64,000 nucleotides of DNA from Lantana camara. Its lineage: Eukaryota; Streptophyta; Magnoliopsida; Lamiales; Verbenaceae. This document shows, piece after piece, positions 12,027-24,618 of this stretch. The position numbers and the translations under genes are program-made. Positions within the stretch are counted from its first letter, which is position 1, and the number at the start of each line of letters is the position of its first letter. Where the stretch lies: NCBI GenBank assembly GCA_037501455.1, contig CM074860.1, positions 41,860,501 to 41,924,500 of the forward strand. Direction: 5' to 3'. Under the pieces are notes generated by a model. It was not told where the DNA came from. It did no database searches and was given only the letters and a program-made list of their open reading frames with translations.

Positions 12027-12762
12027 CTAATCCTTTCTGTTCCTGGCCTCTCTCTTTTTAACCCCTCCATCGGGTTTAAGAGATCCCTTCTTCTTGGGAA
12101 CTTTCTTCCCTTTGCCTTTAGAAGGCCCAGAAGAGGAAGTGACCATCATTACTTTGCGATCCTTCTTGATCTTGTCTTCAGCAGCCACAAGCTGACTAAT
12201 CAACTCAGCTACAGTAGCATGAGGATGATTTATGTTGAAGTTTAGCACAAAAGGATTGAATGATGGTGGAAGCGATGCGAGCAACAAATCCACAGCGAGT
12301 TCTTCACTCAGTGGCATTTCCATGTAGGTCAGTTTCTCGTTTAAAGCAAGAAACTTGAGACCGTGCTTATGGACACTTGTACCTTCTTTCATTCTGAGAT
12401 GAAAGAGCTCTTTAGAGGTGTTGTACCTTAGAACACGCTCTTTAGGGCGGTACAATTGCTCGAGATGGTCGTAAATCTCCCAAGCATTATCCATTGACTC
12501 GTGTTGCCTTTGCTTGTCCGAGGACATGGTGGCCAACATGAGGCAACGGGCTTGAAGATTATCTTCAGACCATTTCGCAATCGCGTCCCTTTCGGCCCGA
12601 ATCGGAGCCTCGCCTTCAGCGACAGGCTCTCCTTCGAAGAGAACATATCTTCTCTTTTTAGAATCTAAAACTATCTTTAGATTCCGAAGCCAATCAGAGT
12701 AATTGGGCCCCCATCAACTTGTTTGATTTGAGGATAGATACCAAAGGGTTTTTGGTTGTCAT
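12027..12762 (-). pseudogene. gag: Ty1/copia gag
   Basis: Capsid-type Gag protein. The likely ATG is at 12760-12762. The first residues read TKNPLVSILKSNKLMG, then one extra base near 12707-12713 shifts the frame; the second frame carries the rest (LRNLKIVLDSKKRRYVL, MDNAWEIYDHLEQLYRP, LFHLRMKEGTSVHKH, DLLLASLPPSFNPFVLNF, and a Lys-rich tail), the UBN2/retrotran_gag_2 pattern. It ends at the TAG at 12027-12029, directly before the zinc knuckle. Broken by the frameshift and the stop. Confidence 0.88.
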
Positions 12763-12964
12763 TTCAATTGTAGTGAATCACAGAACTACAACCTAAATGA
12801 AAAAACAGAGAAATCAAGAGCATGCTGAATAATAACGATTATACATATTATCAAGGTCTTTAGAAATATTTATGTTCTCCCACTGTTTTTAGAAAGTCTA
12901 GAAATCCCAACGACTTTAGAAGAAATTTATTTTCTCAATGGGTACTAGGATCCCAAGCATTCTT

Positions 12965-13301
12965 AGTTTCGGACCCACGACTCGTGAGACATCCAACGGT
13001 CTAAGAATCTTTAGGTAGGTACGAATTGCCAATTTCATCCCCATGGAATTCCTAGTAATATTTTTGCATCACTAATCTTTCAATCATAGACCCACGACTC
13101 GTGAGACATCCATATCTATTTTAGTGTTGAGCAGGACCCATAAATCATAAGATCTTAACCAAACTTAGTCCGGAACGACCCACGACTCGTGAGACATCGC
13201 CCATTCTAAAATGGTTAAGAAATATTAATTATTTAAAACAATTAATCAGGAAACTAAGAGTTAATAAGCTACACTAATTACCCCACGACTCGTGAGACAA
13301 C
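12965..13301. repeat. Four spaced copies of CCCACGACTCGTGAGAC
   Basis: Copies lie near 12974, 13090, 13179 and 13281, separated by 70-100 bp of unrelated AT-rich text. Three are followed by ATC, the last by AAC. The word contains the dyad ACGACTCGTGAGAC / partial complement TCACGAGTCGT. Spacers are not equal and not related to each other. Confidence 0.85.
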
Positions 13302-14404
13302 AATTAGTTTCACTTATTAAGTCCTAAATCCTATTGATGGAATGCTAGGAATTTTATTACCGTGATAAAACACCTATTTATTCGAATTTTGCTCAATATT
13401 TTTAAATGGGATTTTCGAATGACCTCATCAACATATAATGTTATCCAAATTTTAATTGTCTTGTTAATGCAGTTTCACATAAAGTGCATCACAGAAGCAA
13501 TTAGCAGATAACATGTCCTAGCAAGATACTAATTATGTGATGATCATGGGTATCCTATCATATATGTGATTTCGGGAGCCACTCCAAAATCACTAGTTCT
13601 AACATTCATGCCACATAAGACAGTTCATATCACATAGGGGTACAGAATTTAATGGATAAAACGCCCTATCTATTACATTAATAGAAACCCTCCTAAACAT
13701 TTTGAGAGATCTTCTTATGGCCACCGTTCTTCAAGTGCTTCTTATGGATCCTTCTTATTCCATGGGTGTTTGTCTCCAAAATGAAAATAAAAACCTCACT
13801 TCCTAAGTTCTACTCTCTTTACATAAAGTAACATGGCTCAATTTTCATATTGACCATAGACAAGTACACGGGGCATACCCTGGCCCAAAAACAATAATAA
13901 GGAAAGCCACATAATAAACACATAACAGTACGCACATAAGTAGGGCTCGAACCCCAATTGAAAATGCGCAACTATGGGGCTCCAACCCCAATTTAAATCA
14001 TCCATGTATAGAATTTAAAACCACACATAAGACTAACCCATGATCACCTAAACTAGCATGCTTCCGCTTGAATTTAAATTTACCAACTAAATTAAAAATT
14101 CCCTTGACTTCAAGTTACAATTAACTTAAGTAATTTGAATATAGTTCATTATTCAAGAATTTATTCAAAATCGAATCAACGGATCTTGAGAAAACAACAA
14201 TTAATTCAAAATTAAATTTTTGTGTAAAATATCATTCATAGTGATATTTATTATTTTCTCGAAAAATTAGAACTTGACTTTAATTCATAAAATCCAAAAT
14301 TTTATAATTATTTCAAATAAATAATTTTATAAAAATAAAATGAAATTTTAAAACAAAATCAAATTTTCGTAATTCGGGATTTTTCGAAATTGGAAAACAC
14401 GAAA

Positions 14405-14632
14405 CGAAAGGCCGTCCCTAGATAGCCTGCGTGAGGCGCGCGGCGGCCGTCCGCAAGCGCGTGCGAGCGGACAGCACCGCGCTCACAGCCCGCGTGGGGC
14501 TCTCAACGAGGCCCACGCGCCACTCGCGGGCGATGCTGGGCAGGAGGGGGAAAAACCACGCAGTAGCGCCTTGGCGCGTTCGGGCGTCTGCCGCGCGACG
14601 GGTTCTACTTGTGCAGGGCTGCGATGTCCAGC
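14405..14632. other. GC-rich, CpG-rich block in the copia leader
   Basis: About 230 bp with GCGCGCGGCGGCCG-like text, in sharp contrast to AT-rich surroundings; its last bases continue at 49511-49545 across element 3 (GCGCGTACTAAGTGCG). Open frames here on both strands are a result of GC content. No homology recognised. Confidence 0.6.
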
Positions 14633-15960
14633 CCCATTGTAACACCCCGAGCGTAGGGCGCCACATCCCCCGCACTAGGACCCGACACATGTAACGAAAC
14701 AGGGAATCCGTACACGCACCAAGCACTAGCGAACGGGTGACAAAGAAAAGACCTTCGAAAGCTAGACGGCCTAAACCCTCAAACAGAGTGCACAAAAACA
14801 AAAAAATCATACCAAGCGGAAGCATAAGACAAACTTAAACAAAGCAAAGTATTAAGGTTACAAACCACTTAACTCAGATTACACACGAACTTTCCGAAAC
14901 GGGACTCAAAGTGACAAATACAATTCATAACTCAAATTACAACTTCAAACGTACAGATGCAACATGATCTAAATACAAAATGCTGACTTCTCTAGACCGA
15001 CATGACTCGAAGGAAAGCAAACCAAAACCACCTAGCTCGAACCAACGGACCAGAACCTGCAAACTAAAAACATAAAGGGAGGGGTCAGTCCAAAGACTGA
15101 GTGAGGGGTTACACACGCACCCATATACGTATAAGGAGCGCAGCACATATCATAGAGAGGAGTTGCTTTTGCATTCTAAAACATTTTCTCACGTGATACT
15201 ACATATAGGGGAATAAAAGATTTAGGCCGAAGGCCAAAACAACCAAATTTTAATCGTTAAGAATCCACTCCCATTTCACGAACTATTTCTTATCTAACTA
15301 ACTTAACATAACGTAACATAACACGCATAAATCATCCATCGACCTAAAATAAGTCGTCCCGGATGCACAACACACACACACACATATCCGTCGACCTAAA
15401 ATCAGTCGTCCCGGACTCATAACACACACAAAAACATAACGGAAGCAGAATCTTACCATAATCAGAGCATAACAAGGTCCATGACAAAGTGCATATCATA
15501 CCGGAGGTACACAACCTCAAAGCATAGCGTAAGCGGAGACATAGACATAAACATAGCATACTAGTAAAGCATATCCACATCCTTACGTACATTCATGTAC
15601 TAACATATCCCTAACACCTATCATAACATATCCCAACGTAAAACTTAGCATAATCATACCCTAACTAGTTCTTAGTCATAAATTGAGCATAACATAGTTA
15701 AGTTCATAATTCTAGCATAATCCTATTCTAACATAATCATAATCTAGCATAATCATAACTTATACTTTAACATATTCGTATCCCTAACATAATCATAGCA
15801 TACCTAGCATAACATATTCTAACATAAAGCTTAACATGCATATTCTAGTGCCTAGCATATCATAATCCATAACATAAACATAATCATACATATCCATAAG
15901 TCACACGTATTTACTTAAGGCTTATAATCACCTGCACACGTACGAGCACATTTCATTAGT

Positions 15961-16224
15961 GATAGGAATCAGAATGATGTGAATCATGATGAACCGCGGC
16001 CATATCTTGTCCCAAATGAAGAGCTGGACCGATCCACAAATCAAGAAGATAGCATACAAAAGGAACAAAGTTATGGTGGTCCAATTACAAGAGCTCGGGC
16101 CAAAATTATCCAAGAGGAAGTTGGAAATCTCTTAAATCAATTTGCTCAAACTGGACTCCAACCTTCAAGATGGGCTGCTGAACCAAATTCAGAATACTTC
16201 AATGTTTTTATGTCCAATTCCTAA
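15961..16224 (+). pseudogene. C-terminal end of a gypsy polyprotein encoded inside the LTR
   Basis: The frame is open from the LTR border without needing an ATG (15979 is GTG), and ends at 16222-16224. It reads DEPRPYLVPNEELDRS, then GGPITRARAKIIQEEVGNLL, then SRWAAEPNSEYFN. The PITRARAK motif is typical of the tail of plant Ty3/gypsy polyproteins. This fits an element whose pol runs into its own 3' LTR, as is known for CRM-type elements; the upstream pol is gone because only the LTR remains. It is not an independent gene. Confidence 0.7.
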
Positions 16225-16580
16225 AGTCCAAAGTGTGGAAATGATGTAATTCGGCCCTAAGCCTATTATAGTATTATTTGGGCCTTTATTTTATCATTAT
16301 TTAGCTGCATATTAGTTTATTTAAGCCCACTTTTGTAAGCCTTCATGGCAAGTGGCGGGAATAGCTTGTGTCCTTTAGTATTCTAGTGTCTCTTAGGTTT
16401 CCATGCATGCATCTTTATATTCCGGCCTTGTAGTTCGAAATATTCAGTCAAAAAATGAATGAATTGTGATTCAAGTGAGTTATACTCACAAGTTCTTAGT
16501 TGAACGACACCGGAGTTTCAAACCTCCACCGGATAATGTCATTTCCCGACTCATTATAGTCGACGGGGTGCATTACTTAT

Positions 16581-16693
16581 CAAATCTGATAGTGTTGGTT
16601 CCTTGCTCATTATAGCAAACGGGTCACACTCCTATAATTCAAATCTGATAGTGTTGGTTCCTTGCTCATTATAGCAAACGGGTCACACTCCTC
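16581..16693. repeat. Two copies of a 59-bp unit in the 821-bp LTR
   Basis: CAAATCTGATAGTG, GGTTCCTTGCTCATTATAG and CAAACGGGTCACACTC repeat at 16581 and 16640 with almost no difference. A more diverged third copy (GACTCATTATAGTCGACGGG) lies just upstream near 16550. Confidence 0.85.
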
Positions 16694-18923
16694 TATTTTA
16701 ACCTTGAAGTGGACGATCGAAAATCAAGAACTCCAAGTATTGGTATAGGGTTTCACGGCAAGTACGTGGAGTTCGTATCAATTAGGGTATATCTATAACC
16801 TAACCTCACCTTACACCGACGAAAACGGGCAAACGGAGATAAAACCAATGCCTCTGAAGCGATCTCGTCACCAACGGGATACTCCTCTGAACAAGACATA
16901 CATCAAAGATAACCTTAGACTCAAAATGAACCATATAAATACTCAGCTCATACATATGAATGCGAATGATGCAATGCAAGTCATAATCTCGGAGCATTAA
17001 GGACATATCACTTAATCAACACTTGAACCAAACATATAACAAACTACTCAAACATATTATTCATCAAATAACATCATAGCACATCACATTCCAAGCACAC
17101 TCAAGCACAAGACATACAAGAGAGGTCATTAGGTGCAAAGAAACATTTCACATTGCAATTAAGGCAAACAAACTCACAACTCACAAACATGCATCGAAGT
17201 CACACCAAAACGGACATAAATTCGTCATAACACTTAATGCATACATAAAGCATATCAAAATCACACATCAACAAATCATAGCACATCATATAATGCATAT
17301 AAACAAGCATATATCACATTAGGATCAAGATCGGGGAGGGAAACGAGCAAAACGGACAAGGAAACGAAGACGGAACACAAAAGATTCTGCCCCAGAGATC
17401 CAGGGCTGTAGCAGCCGAGCGTAAGGTACTACATCCCCCACACCGAGACCCGACCCGTATATGAAATGGAAGTCCATACACATGTCAAATCCACGGCGAA
17501 TGGGGACACAACACACACGCTATGCTGGGCGGGACTAACCCTTAAATCATTCAACTCAAGACAATATAAAATCAGAGTTATAATGAAACGCGGAAGTAAG
17601 ATCAACAATGCAAAACCTAGACGACTTGTATTCCCGCCTAGCACTCCTATACCTGCACAAAACCACTGAAAACAAACCGGGTTCAATCTAAAGAAGACTG
17701 GTGGGTATAAAACGGGGCACAAGATATAATATCGCATAATTTGAACACATTCATGCAAGCCCTAATCCCCTGTGATGTTTGATAAGAATTTCCCAAGTGG
17801 TTAAAACAAAGAAAACATCAACGGGATTATGACATTCATATTCATTCATAGTTGTTCATAAGGTTTTATAGCCCGGTGAGTGGGCGTGCACAATCTCCAA
17901 CCAACACCTCGTGTAATCATAACATGAATTATTCTTTATCACACATAAATCTTTTGTGCTCATACATATCATGATCATAATCATTCATATACACCTTCTT
18001 CCTCCGGGTGGTGGACGAGTTTGCAAGGCCCGACCACCTAATCATATCAATGCGGCTATGAGGTTCATGAGTCCTCAAAGCCCGGTTTGAGTTTCCTCGT
18101 CAAAAACTCCTTGACGAGGTCTGTTTTGCCGTAAATTGGTTGGAACTAGTATATGGGATCACCGTCAGCCCTTGCGGATAGCCACATACACTAAGTCCCT
18201 AGGACCGTCCAATCATAATCATGTCTCGCCAAAATCATAAGGTAGGGTTTCATAATTAAAAAGGGGCCAAACGTTTGAAATCATTTACCCAAATTGACTC
18301 GATATATATAAATATACTATTTTAGCTTAAAACCTTACACATAAGGGATATATCGGGTCATTTTAGCTATTAGAAGAAAAACCCACCTTTTAAAAGCAAA
18401 AGAAAGGCACAAGCGTCTCAATACTCGCCCTCGTCTCCGACCAAACCCGAATCTGTACAAAAGAAAGGTATGAGACTCAAAATGACCATATATGACGCTC
18501 GGCAATGAAGTGAATATGACATGAATGCACAAAAGATCATATTATATCATGAAAATGTTCATGTCCACTATTAAGGAATTTAAAGCACATAATCAAATCA
18601 TTCGTTCATACATTTCAATCAAATTCATAAATTCATATTTCACATCAATTAACCTAAGAATTCATTTAATATCCATAACACATAATAATCGTATTTACAA
18701 TTAGAAATAGAATAAATAAAACGTTCAATCAATAATCGGTAAATTAAACACGTGAAATAGTTATCAATTAAATTCTAAAATTGAATTAAATCAAATAATA
18801 TTTAAAATATATAATAAATACATAAATAGATATATATACGTACACATATCACATAGGTCTCATGCATGCATAAGTACCTTTTAAATATACTATATACTCA
18901 TATATGCATACAATACTTCATGC

Positions 18924-18928
<5 letters not shown>

Positions 18929-18993
<65 letters not shown>
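18929..18993. repeat. (TA)n microsatellite
   Basis: About 32 uninterrupted TA units in the 3' LTR of element 1; the matching place in the 5' LTR (27250-27284) has about 17. Confidence 0.95.
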
Positions 18994-18996
<3 letters not shown>

Positions 18997-19185
18997 ATTC
19001 ATATAATCTATGTATTACATATATTATGCATGCACACACACACACACAATATATAAATATATATATATACAGCAACACACATGCATGCAACTCTGCACAT
19101 AAACTCACGCACACCCCTGTGCAAATGAAGAACAGCAGCATGCAACAACATTATGCATGGAATTCAAAGGGTGACACAATATAGA

Positions 19186-19282
19186 ACAAGCCGAGACACC
19201 CTCGTGTCTCGGTACAGTGAGGACCGGACAATTTGCACCCCCGTTTCTGGAAGGGAGAAGCTGACACCCCCGTGTCAAATGC
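19186..19282. repeat. Palindrome cluster in the 3' LTR of element 1
   Basis: GCCGAGACACCCTCGTGTCTCGG and GACACCCCCGTGTC within 100 bp. Same family of words as at 27458, 34375 and 54310. Confidence 0.75.
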
Positions 19283-20941
19283 ATGCAGCAGTTACAGAAG
19301 CAACGCAGCAAAAATGGCGAAACAGGAGAGGAGAAAGGAGAGTTTAAACCAGGCCAAAACAAACTCAAACTTAGCAACCAAATTAAGTTAATAGCATAAG
19401 GAAATAAAGACCACAAAACTCAGCAATTCCAGCAAGAAATGCACGCAGAAAAACTGGAAAGAAAAGACAGTAGTTCAAGCGGGAAAAACAGGGGAACAAG
19501 AGAAAAGAATGGAGCAAGCCTATACATGATCAAACAACTCTCAACACAGCTGCAAATAAGATAAAAAGAGACAACATTTAACACCAAAACAACACCCAAA
19601 ACCTAGCAGCAGATCAGTACGTGAAGGGAGGAAAAATTCAGTTTGAAGTTCAATCAATACAAATCCATTTCATTAATGATATCTCAACCGATCCTTAACG
19701 ACCAACAAATACCAACCTACTCAGTCATAAATGAAGTAAAAGAATCATATATATAGCATCAAATCAAGTCAGAGATCAAAGAATTTCAAGGAATCAACAA
19801 AACGCTTAAAACCTAACTATTCATTCCAATCTTTAAAATCCACATAAAAATTGAGTCAAAATTATGGATAAAAGGATGAAAATAACCAGAGATGCATGTA
19901 CCACATAATCCTAACTCACCTTGTTGATTGGATGAAAGTTGATTGAGATTTGAGCTCCAAAACCTCAAGGATTGCTCAGTTACGGGAAAAACTGGGGGAT
20001 GCAGAAGCTTTGGATGAATTTTCTGGTTCGTGTGAGGTTTGGTTCGAGATGGGGCAGGTAAGTAATGGTAAAGGGTTGAACTAGGGTTAAAATGACACCA
20101 ACCATAGTTAATTTGGTTAGGTTTTGAACAAGTTATGGCCAATATAGTGAAAGATGGTCATTTTGATGCCGTTTCATTTTTCGGTTGGATTTCAGAGCTT
20201 CAAATGATTTCGGAAAACTATAAGGCTAAGTTTACTAAACTCGAATTTTCATTACGAGTTCAGCGGAGTTGACGGAACTCGAATCCGAGTTCCTGAGCTC
20301 AAGATATTAAATACGGAACCAAGGGTACGCTAAGTGCTCGTTAGCCCCCGATTTGGTTCCACGATTCAAATTAAATTCGTTAACATACCAAATGAATTCG
20401 AAAACATAAACCGAGAATATAGGCATGTTCATAACACATATATTTATGACATACTACAATTTCACGACATTTCGATATCATTTCATATAAGAACGATGCA
20501 CAATTTAAACGACCATGCACATTTTCATACAATTCATGCATAATAAAAATTAAACCAAATAAATTAAATTCTAGTATTAAATAAAATTCAAGTCAACCTA
20601 TTATTATAAAAATTAATTAATAATATGGTTAAGCATGATTAATTAGCATAACACTTAATTAACAACATAATTAACATAAACCACTTAATTAACATTAATC
20701 ATTAAATTAACAATAATTAAAGAAATATATATATACTTAAAAATAACGAAATATTTTAAAATAATATTAAATTAAAATAAAATATAATAAAATAAAATAA
20801 TAACAATTTATAATAAAATTAAATATAACACACGTAAAAACAATTAATTCGCGCAATTGGGTAAACACATACGTCGTACCTTTACGTCTGAAAAGTCGGG
20901 GCGTTACAATCTCTCCCCCTTGAAAGAATCCATCCTCGGAT

Positions 20942-22585
20942 TCATTGCTCGCTTGGAAATAACTCAGGGTGAAACTTTCGCATATTTTCCTCCGTCTCCC
21001 ACGTAGTGTCTTCGGTTTTATCACTTCTCCAAAGAACCTTGACTAGTGGAATACGCCGATTTCGAAGTTCCTGAAATTTTCGATCCAATATCTTAATCGG
21101 CTTTTAAATGAAGGTGAGATCCGGTTCTAATTCCACTTCTTCAACCGGTAGAACCTCGGACTCGTCTCGATAATATTTTCGGAGTTGTGAAACATGAAAC
21201 ACGTTATGAATTCCAGTCAAACTCGGAGGCAAGGCCAATCGATAGGCCGTATCCCCAACCTTCTCTAGAATCTCATATGGTCCCATATACCGAGGGTTTA
21301 ATTTTCCTCCTCGTCCAATCCTTGAGAACCCTTTTCGTGGAGATGCCTTTAAGAAAACACTATCTCTAATCTCAAACTCCAAAGTCTTTCTCCGAAGGTC
21401 TGCATAACTCTTTTGTCGATCCTGAGCGGCCTTCATCCGTTGTCTAATTATCTGGACCTTGTCAATAGCGTCTTGTACAGCCTTAGAGGGTTTTTCCTTC
21501 TTGTCCCCTCTTTTTACACCTTCCTGCTTGGTCCAATTCCATTCCTCCAAGTCAAAGAACAACGGTGATCGACATTTACGTCCGTAAAGAGCTTCATAAG
21601 GGGCCATTTCAATCGAGGCTTGATAGCTATTGTTGTAAGCAAAATCGATTAACGACAACTGTTCATTCCACGAGCTTTGAAAGTCCAATGCACATGCTCT
21701 CAACATGTCCTCCAGATACTTAATTAACCTTTCTGATTGTCCGTCGGTCTGAGGATGGAAAGCTGTGCTGAATTGAAGCCTTGTTCCCAAACACTTCTGT
21801 AATTCTTGCCATAACCGTGAAGTAAATCTGGGATCCCGATCCGAGACAATGCTAACAGGTACACCATGAAGCCTGACAATCTCATCATTATACCTCTTAG
21901 CCAATTTACTCACTTTATCGGACATCCTGATAGCAAGGAAATGAGCTGATTTTGTCAACCTGTCCACGATAACCCAAATTCCATCAAAACCGCCTCTCAC
22001 TTTTGGTAAACCCGAAACAAAATCCATGGCTATTTGTTCCCATTTCCACTCTGGGATAGGCAAAGGTTGAAGTAGCCCCGATGGCTTTTGATGTTCTGGC
22101 TTTACCACTTGACAGGTCATGCAATGCTTCACGAAGTTGATCACATCCCGTTTCAAACCATTCCACCAATAAAATTGTTTTAGATCCTTATACATTTTGT
22201 TCCCTCCGGGATGTATTGAATACCCTGACCGATGGGCTTCTTCAAGAATAATCCTTTTTAACTCTTCCGGCACAACAATTTGGTTCTTGAATCTTAGAAG
22301 TCTCGTATCATCACACCCAAACGGACACTCTGAATCAGCTCGAGCTTTCTCAGCTAATTTATAAACCTCGGGATCAATCCTCTGAGCATCAAATAGTCTC
22401 TGCCTGAGATCCGGTTGAACTGTAATATTCCGGATACTAGCCCTCAACTTTAACATCTCATTCTCATTTTCAATTTCCACTTTCACGTTGGACACGCTAG
22501 CTTTCTTACTAAGCGTATCCGCGACCAAGTCGGCTTTGTCGAGATGGTATCGGATTGTACACTCATAATCCGCTAAAAGTTCCAT
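20942..22585 (-). pseudogene. pol: Element 1 integrase with chromodomain
   Basis: Joins cDNA to the host chromosome. It starts in the RNase H tail (VADTLSKK), then the HHCC finger SIHPGGNKMYKDLKQFYWW ... HCMTCQ, the core MDFVSGLPKVRGGFDGIW (first Asp), SIVSDRDPRFTSRLW (second Asp) and HPQTDGQSERLIKYLEDMLR (Glu), then YRLALPPSLTGIHNVFHVSQL. A TAA at 21104-21106 (one base from TTA) cuts the frame, but translation of the same frame goes on to the stop at 20942-20944 and shows a chromodomain: KILDRKFQELRNRRIPLVKV, TTWETEENMRKFHPELF. Chromodomains of this group bind modified histone H3, which would steer insertion into heterochromatin. Confidence 0.93.
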
Positions 22586-23300
22586 CTAACGCCGTTGTCT
22601 CTTGTTCAATTCCTTTTGTGAAAATAAGTATTGGAGACTCTTGTGATCGGAAAAGACCTCGAATGATATTCCATAAAGATAGTGTCTCCACTTACCCAAA
22701 GCAAAGATCACAGCCGCTAATTCCAAATCATGAGTGGGGTAGTTCTGTTCATGATCTTTCAATTTCCTTGAGGCATAGGCGATTACCTTTCCATTCTGCA
22801 TCAACACACATCCCAAACCTTCTTTTGAGGTGTCCGTATAAATTGTATATCCTTCTGTACCTTCAGGAAGCGCTAATACAGGGGCAGTGGTCAACTTTTC
22901 CTTTAAAAGTTGAAAACTAGCCTCACATGCCTCGTCCCACTCAAACTTAACCGCCTTCTTAGTCAGTCGAGTTAAAGGAGCCGTAATCTTTGAGAAATCC
23001 TGAACGAATCTCCGATAGTAGCCTGCCAGACCCAAGAAACTCCTCACTTCTGAAGAATTTTTCGGGCTTTGCCATTGAATAATCGTCTCAATCTTAGAAG
23101 GGTTTACTTCCAAACCTTTCCTTGAAATAATATGGCCCAGAAATGCTACCCGATCAATCCAGAACTCGCATTTGCTAAACTTAGCGTACAACTGGTGTTC
23201 TCTTAAGGAGTCCAACACAACTCTGAGGTGCCTGCATGATCTTCTAGAGTTCTCGAATAAACCAAGATGTCATCGATGAATATTACCACGAACTAATCCA
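22586..23300 (-). pseudogene. pol: Element 1 RT C-terminus and RNase H
   Basis: Contains the catalytic FIDD (23269-23280), the thumb ([38 protein letters not shown]) and RNase H ([55 protein letters not shown]). A TAG at 23293-23295 precedes the FIDD segment, and a frameshift near 23225-23230 follows it, so palm and thumb are in different frames. Another stop at 22586 ends the RNase H frame at QRR. Confidence 0.92.
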
Positions 23301-23880
23301 AATAGGGCCGGAAAATTCGATGCATCATATCCATAAAAGCAGCCGGAGCATTAGTCAGTCCAAAAGGCATCACTACGAACTCATAGTGTCCATACCGGGT
23401 GTTAAATCCTGTCTTCGGAATGTCCTCTTCCCGGATCTTCAATTGATAGTATCCTTGTCTCAAGTCCAATTTTGAGTATACTCCCGAACCTTGTAACATG
23501 TCGAATAAATCCTCAATATGGGGCAAAGGATACTTGTTCTTTACAGTCATCCGATTAAGCTCCCGGTAATCTATACACATTCTTAAGGTCCCATCCTTTT
23601 TCTAAACGAAGAGAACCGGAGCACCCCAAGGTGACGAACTTGGCCGAATATATCCAACTTTGAGCAATTCCTCTAATTGAATCTTTAACTCTTTCAATTC
23701 GGCCGGTGCCATCCGATACGGAGTCTTAGAATACGGTTTGGATCCTGGATATAAGTCGATAACAAATTCGATCTCACAGTCTGGTGGTAAAGAACTCAAA
23801 TTCTCCGGAAACACATCGGAAAAATCCTTAACAACCGCGGTATCCTCCAACTTGACTTGATCTTTCGGCCTATTGAGAAG
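23293..23880 (-). pseudogene. pol: Element 1 RT N-terminal half
   Basis: Residues [35 protein letters not shown] and GYIRPSSSPWGAPVLFV give the gypsy RT start. A TAG at 23602-23604 (one base from AAG) interrupts [10 protein letters not shown]. The same frame continues as [41 protein letters not shown] and [23 protein letters not shown], ending at 23293. Confidence 0.92.
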
Positions 23881-23991
23881 ATAAGCAATAAATCCCCGTT
23901 GCTCCTTCTCTCATAAACTTGTGAGCTTCCATATAAGACAAGAGAGGTACCGATCTTGAGCCACTACCAATCACCAATTCATTACCCAAAA

Positions 23992-24618
23992 TCACCTTCT
24001 TCGCAAAACAATCAACATTGCCCGATGCCTGGACAACCTGTCCATACCCAAGATAACTCCATACCTCTTCATAGGCATAACAATTAAATCAGCCGGATAC
24101 TCTTTCCCTTCAATCAGAATTGAACACTCCCGAACCAACTGATCTGTCTGAAGACTCCCACCAAGTAGCGAACTCACCAAATAACAAGAAGATAAACAAA
24201 TAACAGGCAAGCACAGAGTGGCAACTAAATCACAAGAAATAAAGGAATGCGTGGCACCCGGATCAAAGAGTGTATGAACGTTCATGTTATGTATGCATAG
24301 AGTACCTTCCACCACAGCTGTAGAATCAATCTCTGCATCTTGCTCCTCACCCTCGAGGGCATAAGCACGAGCCGGGATCATTGGCCTTTGAACTCGTTTT
24401 TGAAATCCGGGGTCCTTTTCAGGACAAGTATCCGCCATATGGTCACCCTTCCCGCATATGAGACACAAATTTAACCTCCTCCGATAATTATAAAAATTGT
24501 GAGTTGGTCCTCCACAATGTGTACAAGGAGCTTGAGCCAATCTCGCCTCACTCGGACCTTGTCGATCTCTCGTTGGTGCAGGCAAAGCTTTTAGAACCAG
24601 TGGAGTTGGTCCTCCCAT
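23992..24618 (-). pseudogene. pol: Element 1 nucleocapsid knuckles and protease
   Basis: Two zinc knuckles: CTHCGGPTHNFYNY, whose last Cys is Tyr, and an intact CLICGKGDHMADTC. Then VVEGTLCIHNMNVHTLFDPGATHSF, the pepsin-like retroviral-type protease site; Pro replaces the usual Ser/Thr in D-S/T-G. It ends at LGMDRLSRHRAMLIVLRRR because a lost base near 24015 shifts the frame; the next 140 bases carry more frame changes before RT. A frameshift in the Pro-rich linker near 24600 separates it from gag. Confidence 0.88.

Larger units (their letters stand above)
12763..14632 (-). mobile_element. Long leader of the Ty1/copia element, first part
   Basis: No protein-like frame for 1.9 kb upstream of copia gag. 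It continues beyond element 3 at 49511-49797 and reaches a primer-binding site at 52964-52975, so I read it as an unusually long 5' untranslated leader (about 2.2 kb after removing insertions). It holds repeated ACGACTCGTGAGACATC words (12960-13310) and a GC-rich block (14405-14632). Part of it could instead be foreign sequence I cannot recognise. Confidence 0.55.
15960..16780 (+). mobile_element. 821-bp solo LTR, gypsy type, TSD ATTAG
   Basis: Present in the 3' LTR of element 3 but absent at the matching place in the 5' LTR (about 47545). It starts TGATAGG and ends CGTATCA, so TGATA/TATCA are terminal inverted repeats, and ATTAG flanks both sides (15955-15959, 16781-16785). A frame open from the left border encodes a polyprotein C-terminus, and TTTATATTCC near 16411 could be a TATA box, so the element reads on the plus strand. 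Confidence 0.9.
17407..20908 (-). mobile_element. 3' LTR of element 1
   Basis: 3502 bp. It differs from the 5' LTR by a 165-bp deletion between CAACAA repeats (near 17602; the full text is at 25871-26035), by an extra ~130 bp around 18800-18930 and by a longer TA run. Donor-like AACAAG|GTGAGT at 19919. The polypurine tract lies just left of 20930 on the plus strand as CTCTCCCCCTTGAAAG. Confidence 0.9.

Noticed and set aside
12428..12646. Second gene overlapping copia gag
   Set aside because: It is a shifted reading of the gag N-terminus; the gag frame itself gives conserved residues over the same bases.
12965..13301. CRISPR-like array of CCCACGACTCGTGAGAC
   Set aside because: Only four words, unequal spacing, in a plant retrotransposon leader; no cas genes.
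14418..14825. 135-codon frame in the GC-rich block
   Set aside because: Both strands are open because GC-rich DNA has few stops, and it crosses the border of element 3, so it cannot be an old gene.
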